A stretch of DNA of 64,000 bases from contig CAJXUQ010000001.1 of assembly GCA_913061145.1 (NCBI GenBank), positions 124,001 through 188,000 of the forward strand, given 5' to 3'. The notes below the pieces were generated by a model. The model saw only the letters and a list, made by a program, of their open reading frames with translations, had not been told where the DNA came from and did no database searches. The DNA is from an uncultured Haliea sp. (GTDB lineage: Bacteria > Pseudomonadota > Gammaproteobacteria > Pseudomonadales > Halieaceae). The translations under genes were made by a program, and so were the position numbers. Positions 8,400 to 16,808 of this stretch are shown here, piece after piece; position 1 is the stretch's first letter; the number at the start of each line of letters is the position of its first letter.

Positions 8400-9623
8400 T
8401 CAGCGCACATGGCGGATGGCCTCCACGATTTCCATGCGCGATGCGCGCCAGGCGGGGTAGAAAGAAGCCAGCGTGGTGGTGAGCACGGCAATCAGCAACA
8501 CCTCCAGCACCATCACCGGCGTGATCAGCAGGGCCGCGTGGTAACTCCGGGCAAAGGTCGGTGGCGGCGGCATCTCTATGGCCGCCAGGGCCAACAGCTG
8601 ACCTGCGCCCAGGGCTGCCAACAGCCCCAGCGCCGCGCCCAGCAACCCAAGCAAAGCGCCTTCCAGCAGAAATCCGCGCAGCACCGAGGCCCGCGTGTTG
8701 CCCAGCGCCATGACGGTGCCGATTTCACCGGTGCGCTCCAGCACACTCATCATCATGGTGTTGCCAATACCGAGGAGAATAATGAACACCACGATGCCCT
8801 TCACCAGGTCCAGCTGCTGCTCGAAAAGCACCGAAGCCCGGGCATAAAACTCGGCAAGGGCGTGCCAGGGTTGCACATCGAACGCGGCTGACGGTAGCGC
8901 GGCGCGCACCGGACCCAGCGCGGCGTCCGTAGCTGCCGTATCCTGCAGGAAAACCAGCCAGGCATGGGCGCCCTCCACCTGGGCCAGCTCCCGCGCCAGA
9001 GAGAGGGGCAACAGCAGTGCCGCATCATCAAACTCCTGGCTGAAAGAGCTGAACAGCCCGACCACCTCGGCTTCCGCCGCCCCCAGCTGGCCCTCGGGTG
9101 TATTGACCAGCAGCACCACCGAGCCACCGGGCGCCACCTCGAGCTGCCGCGCCAGCCCCTCCCCCAGCACCACCTGCTGATGATCGCCAGGCGCCAGGCG
9201 ACGGCCCTGCTCAATACGCAGGGCGCGATCGTCCAGCATATCCCGTGCCGGGTCGATCCCTTCGCTCATAAAGGGCAGCGTCTGCTCTGCAAAACTCACC
9301 AGGCCATTCAGCAACAGGCGCGGTGAGACGGTCGACCCCGGGGGCAGCAGCGCCGGGTCCAGCGCAATCTCGGCGGGCAACAGATACGCCCAGGGATCGC
9401 TGCGGCCGCGCTCCTGAAAACCGGGGCGCGTGATCTGCAGGTGGCCATACTGCGAGCGGATCGTGGCCTCCCGGAACTCCTCGAACATGGCCTCGTTAAA
9501 GCCGGTTGCGACCAGCAGGGCGGCCACGCCAAAACCGATGGACAGCAGCGCGGTAAGGCTGCGACGAAACTGCCGGCGCAGATTGCGCAGGGCCAGCAAC
9601 AGCGCCATCAACAGGCCGGGCAC
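8400..9623 (-). CDS. ABC transporter permease, FtsX/MacB family
   Basis: This 407-residue paralogue of the downstream permease has the same layout: first helix (LLSIGFGVAALLVATGF), a periplasmic domain opening with IRSQYGHLQITRPGF, and an FtsX core with LGIGNTMMMSVLERTGEIGTVMALG. The GTG start follows the TGA of the adenylate-forming gene directly and has a G-run about 8 bases upstream, so translation is probably coupled. An ATG at 9608 is the alternative. The coupling to an adenylating enzyme and two acyltransferases suggests that the exported substrate is an acylated compound. That is inference. Confidence 0.87.
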   Translation of the reverse strand: MPGLLMALLLALRNLRRQFRRSLTALLSIGFGVAALLVATGFNEAMFEEFREATIRSQYGHLQITRPGFQERGRSDPWAYLLPAEIALDPALLPPGSTVSPRLLLNGLVSFAEQTLPFMSEGIDPARDMLDDRALRIEQGRRLAPGDHQQVVLGEGLARQLEVAPGGSVVLLVNTPEGQLGAAEAEVVGLFSSFSQEFDDAALLLPLSLARELAQVEGAHAWLVFLQDTAATDAALGPVRAALPSAAFDVQPWHALAEFYARASVLFEQQLDLVKGIVVFIILLGIGNTMMMSVLERTGEIGTVMALGNTRASVLRGFLLEGALLGLLGAALGLLAALGAGQLLALAAIEMPPPPTFARSYHAALLITPVMVLEVLLIAVLTTTLASFYPAWRASRMEIVEAIRHVR

Positions 9624-11039
9624 TCAGGCACCCCCCGGGAAGTAGCGGAACTTGCGCTCGTAATCCAGGCCCATGCCATGGGGGAATGAGGCGTAGGAAA
9701 AGCAGCGCAGTTCAGGCACTTCAGCGCCGCGGCGCGCGGCGGCCTCGGCCATCAAGGACTGCAGCTCAGCCCCCACGGCCTCCGGCCCACGGCTCGCGAC
9801 CTGCGCCAGCTGCACGTCCAGGCGCAGGCCACCCTCTGCCGGTGCCAGCACGCGAAAAGCCCCCGACAGCTGGTCAGCGACCGCGGGCTTTCGATACAGC
9901 AAGGCCTTGAAATGATCCACGTGCCAGTCGGCACTGACCCGATCCCGAGCACGCCCGTGCATCGCCAGCATGGGAAACGGCACTGCGGCAAGCGCTGCGC
10001 GCTCGGCGTCGGTCAGGGGCTCGCGGTCGGCCGCCGTGAGCCAGCGCGCGCGATCACCCGTGCGATAACGGATCATGGGCACGGGCGCCTCGCGGTCGAG
10101 CATGGTGATCACCAGGTCACCCACGCCGTCCGCCCCTGCGTCGACAATCTCCACGTAGCTGCGCAGCGGGTTGAAGCAGAAGTAGGACGGCAGGGGCTGG
10201 TCAGGGTTCTGTCGATGCAGGGCGCGACGCAGGGCAATGGTTTCCGAGTTTTCAAAAAACAGGTTCAGCCCCAGCTCACCCACGCCCATCGAGCTGCCAA
10301 TGAGTGTGCCGCCCGGCTCGTCCAGGGGCACCTGCAAGGCGGCGGCCAGGTAGCTTCTATAATCCTCGGAGAACATTTCTTCGCCGAGAATGACGTTCAT
10401 GCGCAACTGCGACCAATCGAATGCCTGCTCGGCCGCATAGTCCAGCAGGCGCTTGCAGAACAGCGGGTCGGTGCAGAGGATGGCCTGGTCAAACAACGGG
10501 CCCGCCTGGCGGAGGATCGCCAGCGCCATATCTTCGCGAACGCTGACATTGGCTACGCAGACCGTATTGGAGGTAAACACCACGCCCATCGGCAGGCAGT
10601 TCACCAGCAAGGTAGACCGCTGGTCGATGCCAAACGCCTGCTGCAGGCCGAGGTCGATATCGTCGGGGGTCAGGTGATGCTGTCGGCGGGTGCTGACGCC
10701 AAAAGCGAAGTTGCTGCCGCCGTGGCCGGAGCTGGTGAGCACGCCGGCCAGGGCAGTGGGTGGCACCTTATCGACCATGAGCTGCTGAATGGGGAATCGT
10801 TCGAAGAGGTCGGCCTTGGTGAGGATGGGCGCGCACTGCAGCACCTGTTCACCGCTGGTGCACTGCTCCGCTCTTACCCCGGCCTCCTCCAGCAGGGTGC
10901 GATAGGCGGCACAATGACGCGCCGCGCGCTGAAACACCGCGGGCAGGCGCTTGCGCCCCGCAGCAAGGAGTTTTTCCGGCGTCTGCCGCGCAAGCAGGGA
11001 CAACAGTACAGTGCGTTTGAGTCGGCTCAGGCGTGACAT
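9624..11039 (-). CDS. CapK/PaaK-like adenylate-forming enzyme
   Basis: This protein of about 471 residues belongs to the adenylate-forming superfamily. It has a TSSGHGGS phosphate-binding loop, a GSSMGVGELG region and the nucleotide-binding YRTGDRARW motif. It resembles phenylacetate-CoA-ligase/CapK-like proteins of polysaccharide loci rather than standard acyl-CoA synthetases. The start MSRLSRLKRT at 11039 leaves 31 bases after the acyltransferase; further open frame upstream would overlap that gene. It probably activates a carboxylic acid as an adenylate. The adjacent N-acyl amino acid synthase-like enzymes suggest that a fatty acid or an N-acyl amino acid is activated. The acceptor is unknown; an ACP gene lies at 20.1 kb. 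Confidence 0.72.
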   Translation of the reverse strand: MSRLSRLKRTVLLSLLARQTPEKLLAAGRKRLPAVFQRAARHCAAYRTLLEEAGVRAEQCTSGEQVLQCAPILTKADLFERFPIQQLMVDKVPPTALAGVLTSSGHGGSNFAFGVSTRRQHHLTPDDIDLGLQQAFGIDQRSTLLVNCLPMGVVFTSNTVCVANVSVREDMALAILRQAGPLFDQAILCTDPLFCKRLLDYAAEQAFDWSQLRMNVILGEEMFSEDYRSYLAAALQVPLDEPGGTLIGSSMGVGELGLNLFFENSETIALRRALHRQNPDQPLPSYFCFNPLRSYVEIVDAGADGVGDLVITMLDREAPVPMIRYRTGDRARWLTAADREPLTDAERAALAAVPFPMLAMHGRARDRVSADWHVDHFKALLYRKPAVADQLSGAFRVLAPAEGGLRLDVQLAQVASRGPEAVGAELQSLMAEAAARRGAEVPELRCFSYASFPHGMGLDYERKFRYFPGGA

Positions 11040-11070
11040 GAAAAGGGTCGAGTCGCTGGCAAGCGCATCA

Positions 11071-11802
11071 TCACGGTCCGCTGCGGAACCACCACAGCAG
11101 GGCCGGATTGGAGGCCTCAAGTGCCTCCTCCAGCTTGCGCAAGTCGCCAAGGTAGGGCGTTACCGGGCCGTAGTAGTCGCTTTCCGGGCCAATGGGGGTG
11201 AAGTCGAACCCGTAGATCCGCAGTACGCGAGCCAGGCCCTTTTCCATGGCCGCATACCAGTAGCGGATGCCGTTTTCACAGCTGAAGCGGTAGATTTGCC
11301 GGTAAAGACCGAGCACCAGCAAGGGGGCATTGACACGCTTCTCGCCGCGCGGTGATTCGTCGACGGCGCCCGGGCCTTTCAGGTGCGACTCGTTGATCCC
11401 CCACAGGCTGTCACCGGCACGCCGCCGGTACTCGCGCTTGACCGCGAGGCGCGACACTTCACCGGATTCTGACGCCGGCGGTGGCTCGAAGTCGGCAAAG
11501 GGCGGGCAGTGCTCGAAGAACGGCAACCGCTCGCCCTCCACAGGCATCACCAGGCGCGCGGTGCCCGCCACCACACCCTCGGCGTTGGTGGCGGAAAAAT
11601 GTGCGGACCGCGCATCGTAGATGTCCGTTTCGAGGCCATCGGGGTAGCGGGCGGCGTTCAGGAAGTGGCACTCCAGGCAGTAAATCTGGTAGCGCAATGC
11701 ATAGAGATCGGAGAGATCCGCGGTTTCACTGCCACGATCATAGGAGTGGAGCGAAAAGTATTTCGCCAGGGCTCCCAGCGATGCTGCCGCGTCGCGATCC
11801 AT
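11071..11802 (-). CDS. PEP-CTERM/exosortase-associated acyltransferase (N-acyl amino acid synthase family)
   Basis: This 243-residue enzyme has the autoinducer-synthase-like fold of the exosortase-associated acyltransferase family (TIGR03694). Diagnostic blocks are LRYQIYCLECHFLNAARYPDG, ESGEVSRLAVKREYRRR and WYAAMEKGLARVLRIYGFDF. Members of this PEP-CTERM-linked family have been characterised as long-chain N-acyl amino acid synthases using acyl-ACP. The start MDRDAAASLG at 11802 has GGAG 6 bases upstream; an in-frame upstream ATG exists but has less support. It is followed by the adenylate-forming enzyme and preceded by a divergent paralogue, so a two-synthase lipid pathway is likely. The amino acid specificity cannot be read from sequence. 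Confidence 0.85.
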   Translation of the reverse strand: MDRDAAASLGALAKYFSLHSYDRGSETADLSDLYALRYQIYCLECHFLNAARYPDGLETDIYDARSAHFSATNAEGVVAGTARLVMPVEGERLPFFEHCPPFADFEPPPASESGEVSRLAVKREYRRRAGDSLWGINESHLKGPGAVDESPRGEKRVNAPLLVLGLYRQIYRFSCENGIRYWYAAMEKGLARVLRIYGFDFTPIGPESDYYGPVTPYLGDLRKLEEALEASNPALLWWFRSGP

Positions 11803-11890
11803 TGCTGTCTCCACTAAGAAGTTTTCATTATCTCTGGAGCATAGCACCAATCGGTGGCACGCCCGAAGACAAACGACAACTGAGGTAAAG

Positions 11891-12529
11891 CTAAAGCGTC
11901 GAGTCCAGCCAGTGTAGCAGTGTGGGATTCACCTGCGCCAGCCGCCGTTGCAGGGCGGAGAGTTCCAGCAGGTAGGGCGCAACCGGGCCGTGGTAGTCAA
12001 CCGACGGGCCGATACGCTCAAACTCAACTCCAATGCGACTCAACATGCGCACCAGGGGCCGTTCCATGGCCGCATACCAGTAGTCGACACCCTGCTGCAG
12101 GCTGTATTGGTACATTTCCCGGTACACCGTAAGGATGACCGTACCGGTGTCTCCACCCCCGGGCGGGGTCCGGCAGCGCTGGTTGAGGACCAGGCGCGAC
12201 ACCTCCCCGGCGCTATGCGAAGGAGGCAGCGAGGCATTTTCGAAGAGCGGGCAATGTCGCTGGAACGGGAAGCCTGCACCCGCTGCGTCCAGCACCAGCC
12301 GCACTGAACCCGCCACCTCATCGTCGCGGTCAAAAGCCGCGAAGCACTTGGCACGAGGGTCGTAGTCGTCGCGCTCAAGCCCCTCGGGATAATCCGCTGT
12401 GGGCAGGAAGGCCCTCTCCTCACAATACACGCTGTACCGCAGCCGATAGATCCGGTGCAGTTCCTGTGGGTGGGTGACGATACGGGTACTCAGCCAGTGT
12501 TCCGGACGGAACGCCTTGGAATTGGTCAT
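11891..12529 (-). CDS. Second PEP-CTERM/exosortase-associated acyltransferase
   Basis: This 212-residue protein belongs to the same family as the downstream gene, sharing YRLRYSVYCEERAFLP, SAGEVSRLVLNQR, YWYAAMERPLVRMLSRIG and GPSVDYHGPVAPYL. It is shorter in the loop after the EVSRL motif and clearly diverged, so it is an old duplication with a possibly different acyl or amino acid choice. The start MTNSKAFRPEH at 12529 is chosen because it aligns with the family; upstream in-frame sequence is extra. It is the first gene of the minus-strand operon and is divergent from a PEP-CTERM gene across a 320-base gap that holds the sigma-54 promoter and PrsR box. I found no sigma-54 site facing this gene. 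Confidence 0.83.
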   Translation of the reverse strand: MTNSKAFRPEHWLSTRIVTHPQELHRIYRLRYSVYCEERAFLPTADYPEGLERDDYDPRAKCFAAFDRDDEVAGSVRLVLDAAGAGFPFQRHCPLFENASLPPSHSAGEVSRLVLNQRCRTPPGGGDTGTVILTVYREMYQYSLQQGVDYWYAAMERPLVRMLSRIGVEFERIGPSVDYHGPVAPYLLELSALQRRLAQVNPTLLHWLDSTL

Positions 12530-12644
12530 AAAAGGATCTTGCCTTCTGAGTGGCCTTGCGCTGTTGGGTTTTGTGGAGATGACCCGTCGCATCCCGCCAG
12601 GGCCGGCGCCATGTTACGAGATTGCGGCAGCTGCGGAAAGCGGC

Positions 12645-12661
12645 TGTCAGGAATTTTTACA
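12645..12661 (+). promoter_or_regulatory. Putative PrsR box (PEP-CTERM box)
   Basis: TGTCAGGAATTTTTACA matches the box upstream of the other PEP-CTERM gene in 15 of 17 positions. It is an imperfect inverted repeat centred about 84 bases upstream of the -24 GG of the sigma-54 promoter, roughly one helical turn further than at the other gene, so it would lie on the same DNA face. Binding by PrsR is inferred. Confidence 0.65.
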
Positions 12662-12734
12662 CCAGGGCGGGAGACAGGCGATAGAGCGATAGGGGGGAAC
12701 TCTCAACCCATTGTTTTTGCTCATTTTATTTTTA

Positions 12735-12751
12735 TTGGCACGCGCATTGCT
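12735..12751 (+). promoter_or_regulatory. Sigma-54 promoter of the PEP-CTERM gene at 12850
   Basis: TTGGCACGCGCATTGCT is a full match to TGGCAC-N5-TTGC, with GG (12737-12738) and GC (12749-12750) exactly 10 bases apart. Transcription should start near 12762, giving a leader of about 90 bases. This is the strongest promoter assignment in the window. Confidence 0.88.
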
Positions 12752-12849
12752 TTACAACTCGTGCGACGGCGGCCAGGCCACAACCACTGGCCGGACGCTA
12801 ACACTCCGATACCCCCAGGGCACTGTCGGAACACAATATCAGGAGATTC

Positions 12850-13779
12850 ATGATGAAAACGATGATCAAGACAGCAGGCGCAGCGAGTCTCCTCGCGATG
12901 GCCGTAGCTGGTACTTCCGCGGTGGCAGCGCCGCTTGCGGAGCTGGGCTTCAGCCAGCACGCGGGCTTTGGTGAGCCAACATTTTTCGGTAGCTCGCTTC
13001 AGTACAAGCCCGCAAGTGATGTCGACAACACCGACCCGCTCGCGCCAGCCGGCACCCTGACCAGCTTTGCTTGGGAAGGCGCTAACGATCCCGTTGAGTC
13101 GTCGATCGCCATTGTGTCTTACAACAACAGCACCGCGCCGACTGCGGACCTGGATGGTACGCCCCTGCGCTACACATCCACCTTCGCCGTCGATGGTGAC
13201 GGACAGTGGAATGAAGGCGATTGGTGGGTTATCGACACCATCACACAGACCAACAGAACACTGACCACTCTCGGTGGTGCTATTGTTGACCCGCTTTGGG
13301 TTGTTGACACGCTGGCGAACCTGCGCATTTACGCAGATGCCGCACGTACTGATTTGGCCTACGCTGATCCCACCACCACCAACAGCATCAGCTTCAACGA
13401 AACGCTGAATACCAGCACTGAAGCAGCCTGCACAGGCCTCAACCCGCTCGAAACGCTGTGCGATGACATCTTCACCGCATCATCCGACGCGTTTGCACCG
13501 GTTTCTTTCGTTCGCGACGGTTACCGTTACGACCTCAGCTTCACTCTGTTCGCCGGCACTTCTACTGACAACGGCGTTCCTTCCGGCACCTCGGAAGTTG
13601 TTCTGAACCCAGACGGAACTATCACTGTGTACACGCCTGAGTTCAACCCCGGCACCAGCTCTATCCATGTAGCGATGAGCTACATGGCGACGGCAGTTCC
13701 CGAACCTTCAGTTCTGGGGCTGTTCGGCGCAGGCATGCTGGCGTTGGGCTTTGCCGGTCGCCGTCGCAAGAAGGCCTAA
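12850..13779 (+). CDS. PEP-CTERM sorting domain protein (THxN-like body)
   Basis: This 309-residue secreted protein has a signal peptide ending near SAVAAP, a beta-rich body low in Lys, and a canonical C-terminal sorting signal: VPEPSVLG, a hydrophobic segment (LFGAGMLALGFAG) and RRRKKA. The body motif TITQTNRTL resembles the T-H-x-N element of the THxN family of PEP-CTERM proteins, with Gln for His; this assignment is tentative. Two Cys (EAACTGLNPLETLCDD) may form a disulfide. AGGAG sits 4 bases before the first ATG and 7 before a second (12853), which may be the real start. The gene stands alone between a sigma-54 promoter and a strong terminator, so it is probably a PrsR-controlled, highly expressed XrtA substrate. 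Confidence 0.9.
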   Translation: MMKTMIKTAGAASLLAMAVAGTSAVAAPLAELGFSQHAGFGEPTFFGSSLQYKPASDVDNTDPLAPAGTLTSFAWEGANDPVESSIAIVSYNNSTAPTADLDGTPLRYTSTFAVDGDGQWNEGDWWVIDTITQTNRTLTTLGGAIVDPLWVVDTLANLRIYADAARTDLAYADPTTTNSISFNETLNTSTEAACTGLNPLETLCDDIFTASSDAFAPVSFVRDGYRYDLSFTLFAGTSTDNGVPSGTSEVVLNPDGTITVYTPEFNPGTSSIHVAMSYMATAVPEPSVLGLFGAGMLALGFAGRRRKKA

Positions 13780-13842
13780 GCCGATCCCAAAGGCCCATGC
13801 GTGCCCTGTATCGGGCTAACGAATGAGTGCCTCCAGTTGAAA

Positions 13843-13867
13843 ACGGCCCGAAAGGGCCGTTTTTTTT
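13843..13867 (+). terminator. Intrinsic terminator after the PEP-CTERM gene
   Basis: A 7-bp GC-rich stem (ACGGCCC / GGGCCGT) with a GAAA tetraloop is followed directly by eight T residues. It lies about 65 bases after the stop codon and separates this gene from the ATP-grasp operon. Confidence 0.93.
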
Positions 13868-14032
13868 GCTTGCACCAAGAGCAGCGCAGGACCGAATGTA
13901 TCCACCAGTACCCAAGACTGTTAGCACCATGCCGCAGCGGATAATCCGCGGGAGGCGACAAGTGTTTCAGGCGTAGTCGGTGTTTTTGTTATAGCATCCC
14001 CAGATTCGAAAAGCCGGGGACGATCCCAGCAA

Positions 14033-15787
14033 GTGAAGAGAAAACAAAAAATCAAACGCATACTCGTACTCGATGCCGACATGGTCAGCGCCCTGACTAT
14101 AGCCCGCTCGCTGGCGGCCAGGTACTTCGTCGTCGATATCGCAAGTGCCAAAGCCGCACCAATTGCCGCCTACTCAAATTCAGTGGCCGCACACTTTCAA
14201 TACCCAGACCCGCTGCTGAATGAAGAAGCGTTCCTGGCGTGGCTACAAGAACACATACACCATGCGCCCTACGCACTTGTCATTCCGGTAACAGAACGCA
14301 GCCTGGTGCCCCTGGCCCACGCTCGGGACCGGTTCCAGGAAACCTGCCTGGCAATAGCTGATGACGACAGCCTTCAGTTGGTTCTGGACAAGGCGGCAAC
14401 CTTCTCGCTTGCCGAGCGGATCGGCGTGTCCACCCCACAGAGCCTTTATATCTCAAGCATCGACGAGTTACCGGCGTTGCTGCCGCAACTGCGCTTTCCG
14501 GTGGTGGTAAAACCCAGCCATTCCGTATCCGGGGGCGCCGCGGGTTACTCCAAGCGCAACGTCAGCTACGCGATTGACGAAGCTGAATTGATCCTGCAGT
14601 GCAAGGCGTGCCTCCGACACTCTTCAGTTATTCTGCAAAGCTACTTCCGCGGTCTGGGCGCCGGTGTAGAACTGATTGCCAAGCAAGGCGAGATCCTTTA
14701 CGCCTTCCAACATCTGCGCTTGCACGAAGTCCCATTGACGGGCGGCGGTAGCAGCTTCCGCATGAGCACCGAACTTGAGCCCAGGCTCCTTGACGCAGCA
14801 ACCAGGCTGATCCGAGAAATTCGCTGGACGGGTGTAGCGATGGTCGAGTTCAAGTGGAACCCGGCCACCAAAGAATACTGCTTGATGGAGATCAACGGAC
14901 GTTTCTGGGGTTCCCTACCACTCGCCATGGCCGCCGGCGCCGATTTTCCAGCGATGCAGGCAGAGCTGTCATTGACCGGTGAACTTGGCACCTACCCCCC
15001 ATACCGGCGCGGTGTGTATTGTCGAAACCTGCCTAGCGACGTCATGTGGCATGAGATGGTGTTGCGATCACACAGCGACGCTATCACCCAAGTCCCTTCA
15101 CTAGGGAAGGTGCTGCTTGATTTGAGCAAGGTTCTGTCAACCAGACACCACTTCGATACTCAGTGCTTCAGTGACCCGCTCCCCGGGCTGGTGGAAGTCA
15201 AACGCCTTGTCGCGCGTCAAGGCCACCGGCTGTTGGGCTTACTGGAAGAGAGTTGGTTCACACTCTCTCAGCGTTTGCTTTGGCGCAATGGGACAGTTCG
15301 TGAGAAACTGCGAGGGTCCCGGAAAATATTATTTATATGTTATGGCAATATCAACCGCAGCGCCTTGGCGCAAGTACTCATGACAGCCCAGCTGCCGCCC
15401 AGTAGTTATCTGGATATTCGCTCTGCGGGCTTTCACCCCCAGGAACAGCGCCCTGCAGATCCACGAATGGTCCAGGTCGCGGAGCAACATGCTATAGACC
15501 TCACTTACTCCCGATCACGATGTGTGGACACTGATCTCATCGCAGATAGCGACATCATATTTGTCATGGAAAAAGGGCACTATGACAGGTTAGTTGCAAT
15601 GCATCAGGATGCGGTCGACAGGACTTTTTTATTGGGTGCCGGTTTATCTGACCCGGTACTTCCTCGCGCAGAGATACCAGACCCGTACAATAAATCTGAT
15701 GCTGTCTACCGCACATGCTTTGGCGATATTGCACGAGCAATAAAGCGCGTTGTAGAAGAGCTACCTATCGACTATGCCAGCTATTGA
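14033..15787 (+). CDS. ATP-grasp ligase fused to a low-molecular-weight protein tyrosine phosphatase
   Basis: This 584-residue protein has two parts. Residues about 5-400 form an ATP-grasp enzyme of the carbamoyl-phosphate-synthetase-like type (FPVVVKPSHSVSGG, a GVAMVEFKWN strand and LMEINGRFWG metal-binding block). Residues about 430-575 form an LMW-PTP domain: P-loop CYGNINRS (Cys436 to Arg442, CX5R intact) and the general-acid loop IPDPYN (Asp550). The usual second P-loop Cys is Asn441. ATP-grasp enzymes join a carboxylate to an amine, while LMW-PTPs in EPS loci dephosphorylate BY-kinases; the window has a BY-kinase at 52.9 kb. The GTG start at 14033 opens a ten-gene operon, and the 3' end overlaps the GT2 gene. 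The substrate is unknown. Confidence 0.85.
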   Translation: MKRKQKIKRILVLDADMVSALTIARSLAARYFVVDIASAKAAPIAAYSNSVAAHFQYPDPLLNEEAFLAWLQEHIHHAPYALVIPVTERSLVPLAHARDRFQETCLAIADDDSLQLVLDKAATFSLAERIGVSTPQSLYISSIDELPALLPQLRFPVVVKPSHSVSGGAAGYSKRNVSYAIDEAELILQCKACLRHSSVILQSYFRGLGAGVELIAKQGEILYAFQHLRLHEVPLTGGGSSFRMSTELEPRLLDAATRLIREIRWTGVAMVEFKWNPATKEYCLMEINGRFWGSLPLAMAAGADFPAMQAELSLTGELGTYPPYRRGVYCRNLPSDVMWHEMVLRSHSDAITQVPSLGKVLLDLSKVLSTRHHFDTQCFSDPLPGLVEVKRLVARQGHRLLGLLEESWFTLSQRLLWRNGTVREKLRGSRKILFICYGNINRSALAQVLMTAQLPPSSYLDIRSAGFHPQEQRPADPRMVQVAEQHAIDLTYSRSRCVDTDLIADSDIIFVMEKGHYDRLVAMHQDAVDRTFLLGAGLSDPVLPRAEIPDPYNKSDAVYRTCFGDIARAIKRVVEELPIDYASY

Positions 15788-16808
15788 AGCCTTCAGCGGG
15801 GAGGAACTGACATTGGCAGAGAATTCCCCCAGGGAGCCATTCTTCTCCGTTATCATGCCTACCCGAAACCGACCAGAGCTGTTCAGCCGGGCGCTGCATT
15901 CGGTGTTGACCCAATCGTTCCTTGATTTCGAAGTTTTGGTGATAAACGACGGTTCCAGTGATGACCACCTCCCCCGCTATCGTGAGTTGGAGAAGGAGGC
16001 CGAGATACGAACACGCTGGCACCATCTGCTCCAGCGGCCTAATGGTCATGGCCCCAGCTATTCGATCAATACCGGAGCAAGACTGGCGAGAGGATCGTAC
16101 CTGTGCATTCTGGATGACGACGACACTTGGGAGGACGCGCGTCACCTTGAAACCGCACACAGGGTGATTGAGGCCGCCGATGGCCTCGTCGACGTATATT
16201 ACAGTAACCAGGCCGCGTACACAGCCGACAACATGCGTGTGCCAGGGCCGCTATGGCTAGAGGGTTTGGGAAACTCATTACGGGAGCCCAACGCCCCATT
16301 TGGCACCTTCAGGGTCAGCCCAAAGACTTTGCTCTCCCATGGTGGATTCCCCCACCTCAACTGCACCATTATTCGGCGCGACCTCTTTCTGGAACTGGGC
16401 GGTATGGATGAGGGTATCCGCTACGAATGTGAGGTAGACCTGTACCTCCGCACGCTGAGTCACGCGCAGCTCATAATCTATACCAAGAGTTTTATAGGCC
16501 GGCACAACGTGCCTAGAGCAGACCGGAAAGACAACGAGTCCACCATCGCGAATCTGACTGAAAAACGTCTATCTCAGCTACGGGTCTACCAGAAAAGCCT
16601 GGCCTTGAGTCAACACCCAGACGTCATAGCGGCCTGCCAATCACGGTTAGCGGACCGCTACAAGCACCTTGCAGCTGACTTCAAGCAACGTTCCCGGCAC
16701 ACACTGGCTGCGCTGTTCGCGCGTTTCGCCCTGGCGTGTCGATTTTCAATCAAATGGCAAGCATATACTTGGTACCTCGAAATGCTGGCTAAGGTAAGGG
16801 AAAGATAG
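15774..16808 (+). CDS. Glycosyltransferase family 2
   Basis: This protein of up to 344 residues has a GT-A fold: FSVIMPTRNRPELFSRALHSVLTQSF, VINDGSSDD and the metal-binding DDDD motif (CILDDDDTWED). A later acidic block (ECEVDLYLRTL) fits the catalytic base region. It should transfer a sugar from a nucleotide sugar to a lipid-linked glycan in the cytoplasm. The ATG at 15774 overlaps the previous gene by 14 bases. An in-frame TTG at 15813 has a much stronger ribosome site (GGGGAGG, 8 bases before) and may be the real start, removing 13 residues. The donor and acceptor cannot be told. Confidence 0.85.
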   Translation: MPAIEAFSGEELTLAENSPREPFFSVIMPTRNRPELFSRALHSVLTQSFLDFEVLVINDGSSDDHLPRYRELEKEAEIRTRWHHLLQRPNGHGPSYSINTGARLARGSYLCILDDDDTWEDARHLETAHRVIEAADGLVDVYYSNQAAYTADNMRVPGPLWLEGLGNSLREPNAPFGTFRVSPKTLLSHGGFPHLNCTIIRRDLFLELGGMDEGIRYECEVDLYLRTLSHAQLIIYTKSFIGRHNVPRADRKDNESTIANLTEKRLSQLRVYQKSLALSQHPDVIAACQSRLADRYKHLAADFKQRSRHTLAALFARFALACRFSIKWQAYTWYLEMLAKVRER

